A stretch of DNA of 64,000 nucleotides from Reticulitermes lucifugus (GCA_026260175.1 JAKCWW010000802.1:1-64000), one strand, 5' to 3'. Numbered from the stretch's first letter, positions 22,726-35,544 are shown. Numbers and translations are program-made. Notes: generated from the sequence alone by a model not told the origin.

Positions 22726-23689
22726 TTTTCATTTTAAATATAGCTCTTGTAGAATTATGGCCTTCCCTTACTGAAACAAATATTGCTTTAATTTTCCTTT
22801 AAAACACAATATTAATCCGAGCTGGCACGGACGTTCGAGTCACAGAATGCAACAAGGTCCCATAACGGTCTGTGATCCATACCTTGGACCGCACAGTTAG
22901 ACAGCAATGTCGTGTTATTTCTTTGTACTTCCCTAACACAGAGATTAACAAAATTCGTTCAGCACCTTTAATAAATAGCAACAACGCTAAATCAGTTACC
23001 TAATATGAATGATGTGCATTTGAAAAGCAAATGATAAAAGAAAACTCTTCTTTCTTTAGGATTTTAATTCAGAAATGTGAAGAAAGGAATTATGTATAAA
23101 TTACCCCAATATTATGTGTATAAAAATTAATTTCCTTATTTTCTATTTCTCTGGTGTGAAAATAGCACCAGGCTTCCTCTCCAAGAACCCGGCAGGTAAT
23201 TTATCGTCTCAGATGGTGTTCAGCCTCACATCCTGACAAGTACTGCACACAAAGTTTCTCCCAGCTCCCGGCCCGTAGGGCGCGACCTCGTTCTCTTTGC
23301 TCATTCAGATTCCAATTACATGGAAACTTAGTACAGTCTTATGCCTTGAGGCTAATTCTGGAGACATCGTGAACTGTTCAGAGATTAAAAGATTTCTAGC
23401 AAAGCGGGGAAACTTGTTGTGGCGGTGGTGGTAATAATTACAAGGACACAGTTCTGATATTGTTTTTATCCACTTTCCTATAATGCCACGGATTCATTAT
23501 CCACGTAAGAGAGTCTTATCTAACGCACACTTTATGATGAAAGGAAAAGTAAAGTTTTGTTGTTATTTCGGGTGTATATAATTCTAAGACTTTAAAGACC
23601 ATTCCAGTATATCTTACCTTCTAATTATTACAAAAAAATTTTAGAGAGATTAAATGTGTTTCATGACATCATTAGCAGGACATAAGCCC
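22726..23689. other. Anonymous DNA
   Basis: No gene recognised; a 61-codon minus frame at 22799-22984 has no motif. A ggcggtggtggt stretch at about 23421 is too short to classify. Confidence 0.5.
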
Positions 23690-24275
23690 TACACATAATT
23701 AAAAAAGACCGACAATGTTCGTACGTATAACGTAAAAATGAGGCGCGTTCGCGTAACCATTGTTGCCGTGGAAAAGCAATAAGTATTAAATATTGTGAGT
23801 GTTTATGTGTATTCTTGCCTTAGTTATCGGGCATGCAAGTCGCATCTTTCTGCGCCCTATTGTATTGTCATCTGTGCAATGTGTGGCTTTACCCTATTGC
23901 TCCACATTATCTCACAAACCGCAAGAATTCGGAAAAAGTTACTGAATATAAAATTCGTTTTGACTGTCCCTACAAATGTTGTGTTAAACACTTCTCATAC
24001 TAACACGAATTCAGCGCGATATTGTCATAAATGTACATAGGTTTTCATGTAAAGTGCCTGCTTTTCTTGTCAGATCTTAATCATACTTGAATTTTCTCGA
24101 CAGTTTTTCGAAAAAAATCATCGCATATTCAATACCTTGAAAATCCGTCCAGTCGGAGTTGAGCTGTTCCATGCGGACGGACGGACAGACAAACTGACAA
24201 ACGGACGGACAGACAGACATGAAGAAACCAATAGTCGCTTTTCGCAATTTTGCGAAAGCGCCTAAAAAGGAGAAA
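23690..24275 (+). repeat. Dispersed repeat of about 600 bp with GGAC tract and 3' hairpin
   Basis: Left part: aaaatgaggcgcgttcgcgt. Middle: an 81-codon frame (23795-24040) that reads YRACKSHLSAPYCIVICAMC, then LLHIISQTARIRKKLLNIK. I recall close variants of this peptide from unannotated frames of several insect genomes, which points to a high-copy repeat rather than a gene. Right part: a cggacggacagacaaactga tract, then a hairpin at 24236-24260 (cgcttttcgcaa pairing with ttgcgaaagcg) and gcctaaaaagg. Superfamily unknown. Confidence 0.5.
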
Positions 24276-25334
24276 CAATTCTCATGCTAGAATTATAATA
24301 GTATAATAATATTAACTCCACGAGCAGATCAATTCTTGAAAAGATTATACTAGCTCATCTGGTCAAACAGTTACCCACATTTTATGAAAACCTAAAGTGT
24401 TACGTTTTCACAAGTATTCCTCAAAATCTTTGTTGATATTAGCCCTTCATCCAAGGCCTAAACTTTGAAGTTATTTTTTAATCTTCAGATTCTCCATCTA
24501 AAATTTTGTACGCATTTCCCACCTGCTACATGCATGTTACATGTTCTGCCCATCTCCTCTTCCTTGTTTTCATCGTCCTAATTATATGTAGTGACTAGTG
24601 CAGATTATGAAAGTCATCGCCATCCTAAGTTCAATAATACTATCAACAAATGATGACAAGTACAATTTAGAGGCTCCTCAACAAACAGTTTTACCCATTC
24701 CTCTGACTTCCAATACTTCCTTTTCCTTAGGTCTAACATTTTCTTCTTTCCTGTCTCCTCAGACACTTTCAGTATGCATTATCCTACTATAACAAGACGT
24801 ACAACCTCACACCAATGTAAAATAACATACCAATATACACCTTGTATTTTAAAATTTGTGTATACACAGAGGAAACTGTAATTAACACACCTGGACTGAA
24901 AATGAAGTAAATTAATATGCTTTTAATTATTTCCATCACGAAAACCAGTTTTATACTTTCTGCCACATTATCACAATATCCAAGAGCTCATTAAAATTAG
25001 GGATTATCATTTTATAAATCTGCCGTTTGCTTGTTCTGCAGGTGTAAATTATTTATTATATTTGCGTTTGTTTCCAGTTCAGCTTATGTTAGTCCTTTCT
25101 CAAGTTCGACCCATTTTTTTACTACCCAATTACGTCTACGATCCCATGCATAAGAACATGGCCATTCTTCAAATGAAGTGTTTATGATATGTTAAGATAA
25201 TAGGTAGAACACATACATATATAATCATCAAAGCCACAAAAACAATATTACGTAACCAGATGTTACTGCTTCATACTGATGTTCCATAAATATGACTGAA
25301 GTTGAGGCTGAAGCAAGAGGGTAAGAAATAGAAG
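24276..25334. other. Anonymous AT-rich DNA
   Basis: A 64-codon plus frame at 24598-24792 has no domain. No repeat was recognised. Confidence 0.5.
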
Positions 25335-25495
25335 GAACGGTGTAGACTGGATTAGTCTGGCTCAGGATACGAACCTGTAATTGCATCTCCTGAACACGGC
25401 AATAAAACTTTGGGTTGCAAAAAAAGGCGGGAATTTCTTGTGTAGCCGACCTGCTCTCAGTTTCTGAAGAACGACACTGCTCCATATAGTCAGCT
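25335..25495 (+). mobile_element. LINE 3' end fragment
   Basis: The plus strand encodes NGVDWISLAQDTNL, a stop, then LLNTAIKLWV, the last residues of the same LINE ORF2 family as 33255-33610 (GVDWINLAQDRSKWQ). It ends ttctgaagaacgacactgct, as in the other copies. It is heavily 5'-truncated. Confidence 0.85.
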
Positions 25496-26618
25496 ACTTA
25501 GCGGCAAGCCAGAGCTGTGTGCTTTATTTAACTCTGCTGTCATCATCTCTGATTATAGTGTCTGTTGGTTTTATGATCGTGAATGATGAATGGAAAGAAT
25601 ATGGAAGAAAACGGCCTTGGTATTATTTGAGGCAATGTCCTAACAGTTACCTACAGAGATTGAGAAAAACCACGAAGAACCTCAGGGAGAATTGCCGGTG
25701 TCTAGGCCGATAAGAAATCAGGAAACCTCTTAAATAAAATTCAGAAGCATTACCGCTCAAGTCAAGTAGCTGAGTGTTAGCTACTTTGTTACAAAATTAG
25801 TTATTAGCTGTCGTGTTGCCTTCCATTGCACACCAAGGCTTCAGATGTGGTTACACATAAGGAGATTGAACGTCACTGCCTCCGACACCTGGCTGTCACT
25901 AGTCAAGTGACAAGTTACATGTTAATACCTCGCGGGAAGAGAATTGGTTTCAATCCAACTTCCGAATCTTATCTCCCGTACTCACAAACACACAGAGTCT
26001 ATATGACATGTTCGTTTGTCGAAGTACTCCATAATCCTGTGTCAGGAAAGACGGACGCTAAGTCTGTATTGGTTGCAGGGGGTTGGGAATTGGGTGACGC
26101 GAGTGAACACGTCTTCAGAAAATTGGAAGTGACAAAATTCGAAATGGAGTTATCAAGGACCATGGTCACACGGGTTGCCAATTGGAAAGGGAGGAGGGAG
26201 GAAGGGAGGACGAAGTGATATTGCCTATATCTGACCCTTACATATCTTGGAGATGGAGGGGGGGGATTTTGCCGTTGGAATTTGAAGTGAAATATACCTG
26301 CTATGATCATTCCATCTCGTTCCCCACTGGGACTGAAGAAAGTCAATAGTAAAACAGTCAGTCATATGTTGTCAGAATGACACAATGCGTTTGCTTATTG
26401 TTTGTCAGCATAATTACATTTTGCTGACGTCAGTAATATCAAACAGTAACCCTGCCAAGTATTAAGCAATTAAAATGTAAAATTTATATGTCTCACTTTT
26501 ACGTTGATGTAATTATAAACAATAATTGTGTTAGTGTCAACTTTATGTAAGAACCTTATGCTATGCTACAATTAGCTAATGTCGTGTCCCGAGGAAGAAT
26601 AGAATTATTATATTTCAC
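25496..26618. other. Anonymous region with one 130-codon frame
   Basis: The plus frame 25826-26218 (130 codons) and the minus frame 25999-26346 (115 codons) overlap. No conserved domain is recognisable. The plus frame ends with a G/A-rich low-complexity stretch. It is not called as a gene. Confidence 0.4.
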
Positions 26619-26790
26619 ACGGTCTGTGTGTGTGTCTTCACATCCCTGCCAGTAACATCTGATCAGATTTTCATAAAACGTCTGTGAATATCATGATAGC
26701 AGAGAGTACACCAATTTCATACCCCATTAATTTCATAAAAACATTACCAAGATGGCGACCATAAGGCTATCTGGAGTTGAGAAAACGATT
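26619..26790 (+). repeat. Possible dispersed repeat piece starting with a GT run
   Basis: After ggtctgtgtgtgtgtcttca comes gatcagattttcataaaacg and tctgtgaatatcatgatagc. Such text is often found near the ends of dispersed insect repeats with the theme tctgtctg...gattttcatgaaa. Borders are unknown. Confidence 0.3.
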
Positions 26791-28270
26791 CCGAAATTCT
26801 GTACGGTTAAATGTTTTAAAATAATATTAAATATATATAAACATATCTCCTTATTTTAGTAAAATATTAAAATTGTCAGTACCGCTTTATATGAATCTCT
26901 TTATCTGTCCGCATTTTATGAATCTCTTTTATCTGTCCTCTCCATCGTGGTTACCAAAGCACCTATGGTATGGGGACACAGGTTAAAGTACAATTTTTGC
27001 AAGAAGTAATCATTATTCTTAAAAAGGTAAACAAACATATCAAGACGGCGAAACTTACAGGTTGTACCTTACAACACTCTTACTTTAAATAAATTGGAAA
27101 TAGGTCGACACACACTAATCGATAATATGAATAAAACTGGAGTATTATTGTGACATGAATACTGATTACAATTCCTGCCATTTTCTTACAAATGGACAGA
27201 TGTAGGGAAAGTCAAAAATTATAAATTCGTTATGATAAATATGTACATATAATACACTTCGGTTTCATTTACAAGGCAGTGACTGGTAATTTGACACGTT
27301 AAGCTTAATTGAATGATACATGTATATATAAACAGAATAAAATTATATACTTTTTTTGTGTATCAACTTGGTATAACGATTGTGTTTTACAAAGTAGAAT
27401 ACATTCCTGCTTGTTGTCATGCATTTAATTTAAAATTATGTTTGGATAGTGTCTGTTAGTTTTACGCAATAAGAGAGAAACACACAAGTAAGACGTTTTA
27501 GTTTTAGTTACCGCAAGTTCATTGGGACATGTAAAAGTAAGTTAAACATGACGACATCAAGACGATCCTAATAACTTCCAGCGTGATCGCTAACAACTGA
27601 CGCAAGTGAGTAACTGGTTGTGAGTCGTTAAATTGTTTATATACACGTATTTGGTAAATTCGAACGTTTGTCTCCAAACTCGGTCCGGGCTTTATACACG
27701 ATTTTGGACAAAAGTATATTACGACTACAAACACGTGTTAACACTGCGAACATTTCATGATAGCTTCGTCACGAAGAAACACGTAAGAATCGCTTTGTGT
27801 AAGAGTAGTATAAGAGCACTAAACACCTTTATGCCATTCTGTATGTGGAAGTGTAAGGTGTTTCCATGTATGTGATTTTGTAAGAACTGCATAATGGAAA
27901 CCAGCTACTACACTTTGAATGCCAAACTTTCGAATCATCCTGCAGCTTCCACAATCTCCTACCCAGTTATCGGATTACGTATACGTTTTATTGCTTGGTG
28001 AATATTAGCAGAAGAGTTGCCATGATAAACAGGGGTGCACAAATTCCGGGTGCCAGGTCGCCGTCACGACCAAATTGTCTACGGTGGCTCCTAATGCTTG
28101 TGGGCCCTGAATATGGAACTTGCTGCATGTCACCCTTATGGCTCCTAGAATTTTGAAGTGGCTTCTAGATTTTGGAAAATCTGTTCATCCCTGATGATGA
28201 AGGCGTCTCATTATTATCCGCATTGAAAATAAAAATTAAATCCAGCGAAGTGTAAATGGCGACATCCATA
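26791..28270. other. Anonymous AT-rich DNA
   Basis: Frames at 27519-27734 (minus) and 27633-27875 (plus) overlap and lack motifs. No gene is called. Confidence 0.5.
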
Positions 28271-28273
28271 CAG

Positions 28274-28316
28274 CCTCTACTGTACTCTACTGTACTACTG
28301 TACTTTACTGTGCTGC
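28274..28316. repeat. TACTG-type microsatellite
   Basis: An imperfect run of ctactgtact and tactgtac words, about 40 bp. Confidence 0.75.
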
Positions 28317-29731
28317 CACCATATCTAGTGAAATATAACTACAACTCCCTTTTATATTTTACTTTCTCTCGTGTCTCTACCGATTTCAAGTATCAGATAT
28401 TTTGTAATTTATTTAACAATGCTGTTAGTGTGTAAACAACCTAGCATTGGTGATAGATGAATAAATGTGAATATGGAGCAATGGCGGAATAGGAAATGAC
28501 AGGGGAAATACGAAGCACTCCGAGAAAAGTATGTCTCATCTTCTAAAAGTAAATTATACATTGCTGGACAAACAGAGGATATTATCATTTCGTTTACGTA
28601 CACGAGAGCCCGTCTATAGCAAAAATAATTCTAACATGACTTGCAGTAAAGCATAAATAAAGCCGTAACTTCAGTAAACATGATAAACTGCTTTATCTAC
28701 AGCCCACTCAATGCATTAAAATATCAAAACTTTAAATTTTAAAACAAGATCAGCATACGTTATTGTGCACAAAATTTCCTAGTGTTTCCTGTATGCGTCT
28801 TATCTGAAAGAGTAACAACACTATTCTAAATACACTTGTTATCTCTCTGTATTATTTTCTTGTAGGAGATACAGATACATTTAAAGGCTCATTCCCAATA
28901 CTCAGATCAATGAACAAAACTGTATAGAAGAAACGAACAATAGACATGGAGAGAAAATACTGAAGAGAGATTCAAATAATGAAAGGCACACAAAAAATAG
29001 GCACGATCGAGAGAAATTTAAAAAAAAGAGGCTACACTTTTGTCAGAGGACAGACAGCAGGCATATTACTGCCTATTGTTGGTTTAGCAGTGACGCTTGG
29101 ACGTGTGTCTATTGTTACACAGAAATGCCAATCAGATGATATCTGCGTTACAACAAAAGTGGTATTAGTGATCATGGCAGAAAGAGTCCCTGCTTAAATG
29201 TATTATTTCCGCGGCAATACAATTAAATAGGACGGCTAAATTCCACTGAATGAGCAATACTTTCATTAGTAGACAGAATGACTCTTCTTTAATCTTTCCA
29301 TAATTCTGCATTTTGTTGCGTATTTAGTTCCACGTGTTTATTTACACCGTCACAGAATACATCTATCAGCCAAGCTTCCTTTGTAACCAAGTAAAAAAGA
29401 GGAGGCAGAAGCAGACGTGTAATAGTGCTCTAGCCGCAGCCACAGGGATTGAAGCTGTAGCTTTTGCTAACATGGGACCTGAGCAGCGAGATCCAGAAAT
29501 CGCCCCCAACTACTGGCAACGTTATTCGCATTGTTCGTTATGATCTTCTCAGAATGTAGTGGAAAGAAACTGAAAAGCAGCTGAGAAAGGTTTACGTTCA
29601 TGCTTGTATACATAGACGGTAATTCTGCTTAGATTGACCCCTTGAAATTCTGTTCATTATTACTTCTTTGGCGGTAGTTCCGGCAACAATAGGAATCAGC
29701 CCAAGCTTCAGTTCCTGTGGCCACATCTATA
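28317..29731. other. Anonymous DNA
   Basis: Frames at 28409-28603 (minus), 28979-29197 (plus) and 29334-29543 (plus) have no recognised domain. A short inverted similarity (gccacaggrayTGAAGCT) links about 29438 and about 29720, the latter just outside the SINE head. Confidence 0.45.
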
Positions 29732-29988
29732 GTCACGCGGTGCCGCAGTTGGTTAAGAAACTGCCGGTAGTTTGCGGGTTCGATTCCCGATGAGATCATT
29801 GCAATTTTTCGGGCCCGCACTATGCCTCTGGGGTCGACTCAGCCTCTAACAGAAATGAGTACCATAAATATCTCCTGGGGGGAGGTAAAGGCGGCCGGTG
29901 CGTAGGCCTGATAACGTTATCACCTTCATGTGCCAATTGTTTAGAAATTCTGGGACTCTGAAACTCCTAGAACCCTCAGGATAGCTTT
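29732..29988 (+). mobile_element. SINE family B, full length, plus strand
   Basis: The tRNA-like head is gtcacgcggtgccgcagttg (A-box region) with B box gcgggttcgattcccgatga. The body is ggtcgactcagcctctaaca, then atgagtaccataaatatctc and gtaaaggcggccggtgcg; the tail is aaactcctagaaccctcagg. It matches 8129-8420 along its length and is the best-preserved family B copy in sense orientation. Pol III boxes look usable, although the left and right flanks show no clear duplication. Confidence 0.88.
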
Positions 29989-30499
29989 AACCTATTACAT
30001 ATATTGTTATTATATTTTATATATTAACGTAGATATAATTATATGATCGTGTAAACAACTAACCTTATTTAAATTATGGAGGTTTGGAAAGCGTTAAATT
30101 AATTAAGAATGTACTTTAATTTGAAAAGTTGTCTGTATGGAAAATGCACCTGTAATTTGGCGGTGTCTTTTATGCAAACACCATACTTTAAAATTCAGTT
30201 TGAACATCGAGAACTTTCCACATCAAAAGCTGGGAGTCAGATTCTATAATCACCTCTTAAACCCACCGTTCGCTAAGCATGCACTCTAAATTACGAAATT
30301 TAAAATTTAAAAAACAAGCGAACCTATTTGGAAATTCATGATTTTTTTTTGGAATCATGTCAGTTACAAGCCAGAAATCAGACATAAAGAGTGTCAGAAA
30401 CCTCGAAAATAACTTTTGATTAAATTACCGTTATTGGTCAGTATGACTGTCACTATATGCGACTTATACACTTTTAAAAATTACGACGAGTTTAAATTT
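29989..30499. other. Anonymous AT-rich DNA
   Basis: No gene or repeat was recognised. Confidence 0.5.
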
Positions 30500-30640
30500 T
30501 GAGCTGGGTGACCAAGGGATCATGCTTCGATTGCCGGCAGAGGAAATACTTCTCTAAAGAGTCCCAATGGGCTCTGGCACTCACAGAGTCTCCTATCCAA
30601 TGAGTACTGTGGATCCTTCACTCCTTTAATTCAACTGGCT
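30500..30640 (+). mobile_element. SINE family A2 head and body fragment
   Basis: Starts gagctgggtgaccaaggga, with B-box-like atgcttcgattgccggcag, then gggctctggcactcacagag and ctcctatccaatgagtactg. These correspond to the reverse complement of the right half of 10780-11078. The tail is missing. Confidence 0.6.
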
Positions 30641-30907
30641 GAGGATAGGAAAGATTTGTGGTCTATTCTGACCACGTTAATGAAAGTGCAGTTAAAAAAT
30701 GGACGGACATTTTCTTGACCGATTGAGTAACTTATAAACTCGACACCATGGAATTAGTTTAAAGTAAAACTGAAGAATTTATTAGGTTTACTGAGTTCCT
30801 TGAAGACCTCTTTGTAAAATTTTTCACAGAACCCCACAAACGTGTGGCTATTAACTTAATTTAGGACAAGCTATTTTTGTAATTTGTCTGTAGTACAATA
30901 TTCATTA

Positions 30908-31200
30908 GTGATCCGGGTTGGTTTAGTCGGTATAACGACCAGGATACTGGCTGGATTGTCCAGGCTTAAATTCCGGTCAGCGAAAGAGATTTTCTCTCCT
31001 CCAAAACGTCCGGATCGGTTCTGGGGCTCACCCAACTTTCTATTGATGCGTACTGAGCTCCCGGGGGTAAATCGACCGGAACGTGAGGTCAACCATTGTC
31101 CTTCGCCTAGTGCTGAAGTTAAGATTAAGTGGAGCTATACTTCTGTTCTCCACACACGCCTACAAAGCTTCGAAGGAGACAAGTATATCTTTACATTTGC
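30908..31200 (+). mobile_element. SINE family A1, nearly full length
   Basis: The head is gggttggtttagtcggtata (A-box region); the B-box area reads aggcttaaattccggtcag. The body has tccggatcggttctggggct, then ctatacttctgttctccaca and tatctttacattt. An overlapping 131-codon frame is non-coding SINE sequence. Confidence 0.8.
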
Positions 31201-31794
31201 AGTGTTTTATAGATACAAAGAAGACACACACTTTTTCGGGGCAGATGTGTTACTCTTTCGATCTAACTGGCTAAAATGAGTAGATGAATCCCCCAACTTT
31301 TTACCTGGGCTGGAATCAGAAACAGTTTCCGAAACAGTGTGTTCCTATTTCTGTATCTTTGAAACACCGGCCTATGGCCAAAGTTTAAAGGGCTGAGTGT
31401 TCCTGAATGCGATACACTGTCTTCAGATCCCTACAGAGCTTCATTATTAATCTCGTTAATTACCGCCACCACAGTTGCTCACTGAACATGTTAGCTCAAA
31501 GGGAGCCAGAGCACCTGCTAATCTGACTAAAGGATTTCGTGGTTTTCCTCGTTTTCTTCCACCTCCTCTCATCTTAACCTCTTTATGGCGTAATATTTAA
31601 GCACGTGAACAGCCCTGCCTTTATGAGAGGTTTATACAATTACAGAATGAGGATGCGTGAACCCGACAGCTCCGTTTCAGACAGCTCTAACGTTTCTGAG
31701 TTAAAGTGTTTAATTGATTTCAGTGTTTTAATTAATTTAACTAAGTAACCACATGCAGCACAGTCTTTGTGATAAGTTAACAGGTCCTCAGGTA
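31201..31794. other. Anonymous DNA
   Basis: No gene or repeat was recognised. Confidence 0.5.
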
Positions 31795-31985
31795 GTCAAG
31801 AGATTTACCGCTTCTTACGAAAACTGAATGTTCATTACCCCCTTCACAAAAGCCCGCCAGTTGTCCCTGTCCTGAGACTGACGAAAGCAGTCCACGCTCC
31901 CCACATCGCAGTCCTAGCAGATCCATTTCTGGGTGCGTTCACGAAGTCGAGGAAAGCGCCTCTTAACTTCAGCATGTCCTTCCGT
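31795..31985 (-). mobile_element. LINE ORF2 C-terminal fragment, minus strand
   Basis: The minus-strand frame reads DCDVGSVDCFRQSQDRDNWR, then AFVKGVMNIQFS and a stop. The Q-D-R-(D/N)-W-R motif followed by a short hydrophobic tail is the C-terminal signature of insect LINE ORF2 proteins. The copy is truncated on its 5' side. Confidence 0.75.
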
Positions 31986-32240
31986 CTGTCAGTCGGGCCA
32001 CATGTATCATCGCAACTCTAACTGGACGGATTTCCGTAAACTTTGATACTGGGGACTTTCACGAAAATCTATCAAGAAAAATCCAAATTTTGTTTAAATC
32101 GGGCAAAATTATCGGGAACCTTACATGAAGAGCTAAGTGCGTTTTATTGTTTTAGTTACATGAAATCCCATAAAAGCGCTCTCTTCGAGCGAAATTGTGT
32201 CAGGCTGTTAGAATAGCCGAGGAGGTATAAATCTTACGCG
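31986..32240. repeat. Possible dispersed repeat piece between two LINE ends
   Basis: Text such as ctggacggatttccgtaaac and aaagcgctctcttcgagcg resembles the ends of dispersed insect repeats of the type at 23690-24275, but no second copy in the window aligns clearly. Confidence 0.25.
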
Positions 32241-32274
32241 AACGCCCCACAATATAACGTTACACATTCACTGC

Positions 32275-32465
32275 CTGTCTTGTTATATTAATCTTCCATC
32301 TTCGCCTAGGTCTTATAAGTGGTCTCTTGAATTTAGGTTTAAACACCAAAACCCTGCATGCAGTTCTCCTCTCCGCCATACCTGCCACATGCACCGCCCA
32401 CCTCATTCTTCCGGATTTTATTGATTGTGTTACATACAAATTCTGCTGTTTAAGAATAAAGTATC
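32275..32465 (-). mobile_element. LINE ORF2 C-terminal fragment, open frame, minus strand
   Basis: The minus frame 32260-32526 contains IKSGRMRWAVHVAGMAERR, then ACRVLVFKPKFKRPLIRPRR and RWKINIT. This follows the LINE C-terminal order RRMRWAGHVARMGE, YRVLVGKPEGKRPLGRPRRRWEDNI. The frame is still open over this part, so it is younger than neighbouring copies, but it lacks all catalytic domains. Confidence 0.88.
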
Positions 32466-33254
32466 CACATAATTGCGATGTGCACATCTTGTGCTTTGGG
32501 GTTAGCGTGCTATTCAACCTGACCACGTTTTTTTTTATACACGGATGAAATTAAAAGTTCCGAACGGACGAAATATTGTGGAAAAGCTAAAATTTATGTC
32601 GGCCCAGTTTTCTCTGCAATATCCCTCGTTACGATTTTGAATGCAATATTTGTTGACCGAAGCAAGAGTGCACGATGTGTCAAAAAATGACCATCGATTA
32701 TCATGTTATTTAACCCTTTGAAGACTGAAGGTTATCTGAATCACATACACAGATTCAGACCATACCTCACAGAGAACACATTACACAGACCTTTCTGCTA
32801 AGGCTGCTTATGGAAATAATCGGTAATTGTTGTGAGAATCAAACGGAATACCCAAAAATACTGTGTGGGCACGGCGCTGAGTCTTTAATGTCACAGCACG
32901 TGATACATGTAATTCCCACAGCGACTTTTAAAGATTAAAAGGTTTGACAACCGCAGTAACGCGTGTGTAGGCCTACCGTCGAATGAGGTTAGAAGATGAA
33001 TACGAGTAGTGAATTGGTAAAGATTTGGAAGTTGGTGGTAGTTGATAATTTCTATGTACTGTCCAGATATTCACCTGGGAAAACGCAGGGTAACCACAAT
33101 AAAATCGATTAGAATGAATGGTAATCCGTTTCAGGTAAAAAGTGCATACTTTACGAATATGAATACTTAGCATTACAGCTATATAACTGGGATTATCTGT
33201 AAACAATCAATAGAATATTTGTTTCATGGAGATATATAAATATATATTAATCAG
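32466..33254. other. Anonymous DNA
   Basis: A 77-codon minus frame at 32973-33206 has no motif. No element is seen except a possible distant relative of family E around 32712-32800. Confidence 0.45.
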
Positions 33255-33610
33255 TTTATAATGTTTTTAAAAGATTTCGGGTGATCAAATCAAGGAAAAT
33301 AAGATGGACGGGACACGTGTCACATATGTGGGATAAGAAAAATTAAAAAGGGTGTTTAGGTTCAGAAACCTGAAGGAAAGAGACTACTTATGAGACACAG
33401 GAGTGGATCGGTGGATAATATTAAAATGTATCCTAAAGAGGATGGAAGGTGTGGATTGGATTAATTTGGCTCAAGATAGGAGCAAGTGGCAGGCTGTTTT
33501 AAAGGCGGTAATAAAACTTCGGCTTCCATACAAAGAGGGGGAAAGAAGTGACTAGTTGAGAAAGTATTATGTTCTCAAGAAGGACACTGCATTACAGAGT
33601 TAGTTAGTTA
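33255..33610 (+). mobile_element. LINE 3' end with TTAG tail
   Basis: Reads FRVIKSRKIRWTGHV, then after stops and frame changes GVDWINLAQDRSKWQ, followed by LKAVIKLRLP. The 3' end is ctcaagaaggacactgcatt followed by agttagttagttaatg, the TTAG-type tail. It belongs to the same family as 17361-17895, 25335-25495, 41395-41705 and 44655-44995. Confidence 0.92.
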
Positions 33611-35055
33611 ATGTTTTAGAAAAATGTTAATTAGCTGTGTTGAACTTGGGAAAAAGGATTTTGTTTGGAAGTTCATGTTTCGTTTACGTCACTCAGTTCG
33701 GAACTTGCAGATTTGCGATGTATCAAAGAAACAGAAGATGCAAATTAGAGTCTATAGACAAGCTATGAATGAACTGAATTCAGTACACTCTATCACACCC
33801 TATTACTGCATCATCCATTCTGTTATAATCCTCTAATCCATATCCAAGACAACTATCCTTTTATCCTTTCTTTAAGCAGTCCATCTACAATTTTGTGTGT
33901 TTTTCAAAACTCCTCAATCCATGCTATATGGCCTGTTAATCTCATATACCTATACTTTATCACACTAATAATATTTGATAAAATAAAGACATTATGAAGT
34001 TCCTAAGTGACAATTCATGTTCAGAATCACATCCCAGAATACTTCAGTTTTGTGAACTTCTGCAGTACGTTGTTATCTATATTCATCTTTCATATTTTGT
34101 CAGGCGAAGAAAGTGTAACAAATCAACAGGACCATTTTTGGTTCATTTTTATACCTAAGATTATAGACAGCCAACCACAGGGGCGCCTCTGTCGGGCTCC
34201 GCACAAAATTCAAACAACATAATCTGAATCCAGTGCCATGTTATACTTTAAAATATATAGACGTTAAAGCTTGAACCGGATTTACTCAATTCATTTTCTC
34301 TGTTCGGATATTTATTGATCCCATAAAAGTTAACACGAACAGTTCTAAAGGAAGACTTGCAATTGCAGAGGGGCTGAAGGTCCTTTCAACTCGCAGCCAC
34401 GGTGACCTCCATTCACAATGCAAAACAAAACGGAACTTTGCTGATATAAAACGACAGACCGTGGCATATTTTGTATGATTCTCGAAAAGAGAAATTCGTG
34501 GAAATGAAAATGTAAGACTTCTGCGGGAATTTTCTTGGGCTATTGAAATCAGAGCTGCCATCCCTTCGTTTTAATATCCATGCTGTATTTGTGGTAACTG
34601 ATTTTCAAATGTGCAAAATTATTCTGTTATTTGAGGTTGTATGAATGTGCATTAAGCCCACATTAGGCCACGGACTAGTAAAAATATTCAACCTCCGAAC
34701 TGAGTGCATAATTTTGGTTCTAAATAATATTGAGCTTCATTACAAGATTACTTAACGAAATGTTTGTATTTTGAGAGATATAGAGTGTCGAGTGAGCTGA
34801 TAGGATTGCACTGCACCATACACTTTCACATTTTGAGATAACGTTTAAAAAGACATAAGGGTTATGACAAAACCGTACATGCTGTGATCACAAACAGGAC
34901 AATTAAAATGTTGCAACATGCACATTTTATTTTATATAACTATTTTTATTAGCACACAAGTCTAATAAAGAAACATACTATTTTTTACGCAACGTGAAGC
35001 TATGAGGAGTCTATTGAACCCTTTAAGGACGAAACGTAATATGTTTTATTTCAAG
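33611..35055. other. Anonymous AT-rich DNA
   Basis: Frames at 33624-33836, 34007-34222 (plus) and 34286-34561 (minus) have no domain. No gene is called. Confidence 0.5.
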
Positions 35056-35196
35056 ACCCAGATCATACCGTGCAGTAAACACTGTCCGCCTCTGTTATAA
35101 AAACTACTGAGTTAATGCTATACAGGGAAAAAATCGCTGTTTGTTCTGAGATTCATACAAAATACATAAATACGCTGTACGGGCAGAATGTATAAT
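35056..35196 (+). repeat. Dispersed repeat family E, copy 1
   Basis: Contains accgtgcagtaaacactgtc, then aatcgctgtttgttctgag and gggcagaatgtataa. The 21 bases at 35132-35152 occur exactly, reversed, at 50948-50968, and the flanks align over about 140 bp. A weaker third copy is at 40045-40174. It has no coding capacity and its class is unknown. Confidence 0.75.
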
Positions 35197-35544
35197 TTTT
35201 TAATGTTCAATTTGATGGTACATAACGTAACCACTGGGCTTTGAAAGATAATATGACAGTAAAACTGAAACATCATATTCTCACGTCACTAATGACAGAA
35301 ATTACAATGAAAGTAAGATAAAAGAAAAAGAGGCAAAACTTTAGTCTTGTGCCTTATCATTTAATGCACATAAAAATTTTCTTCCACAAAAGTGCAAAAA
35401 GCAACGGTTTTGCGTCCAGATTTCAGATATGCATGTCACAATTTTAAAATATGATTTTATTTTATATTACTGTTAACTTATTGACAAGGGGTGGGCGATC
35501 TTGTTTGGATTCCCAGAAGTAGCAGAAAATGTTTACAATCTCAA
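35197..35544. other. Anonymous AT-rich DNA
   Basis: No gene or repeat was recognised. Confidence 0.5.

Noticed and set aside
25826-26218. 130-codon plus frame
   Set aside because: No domain recognised, overlapped by a minus frame, ends in low-complexity G/A text.
29435-29730. Inverted similarity gccacagg...tgaagct
   Set aside because: Only about 20 bp match before the similarity drops; likely chance or a very old duplication.
29732-29800. A genuine tRNA gene
   Set aside because: The head has A and B boxes but does not complete a cloverleaf, and it continues into SINE family B body sequence.
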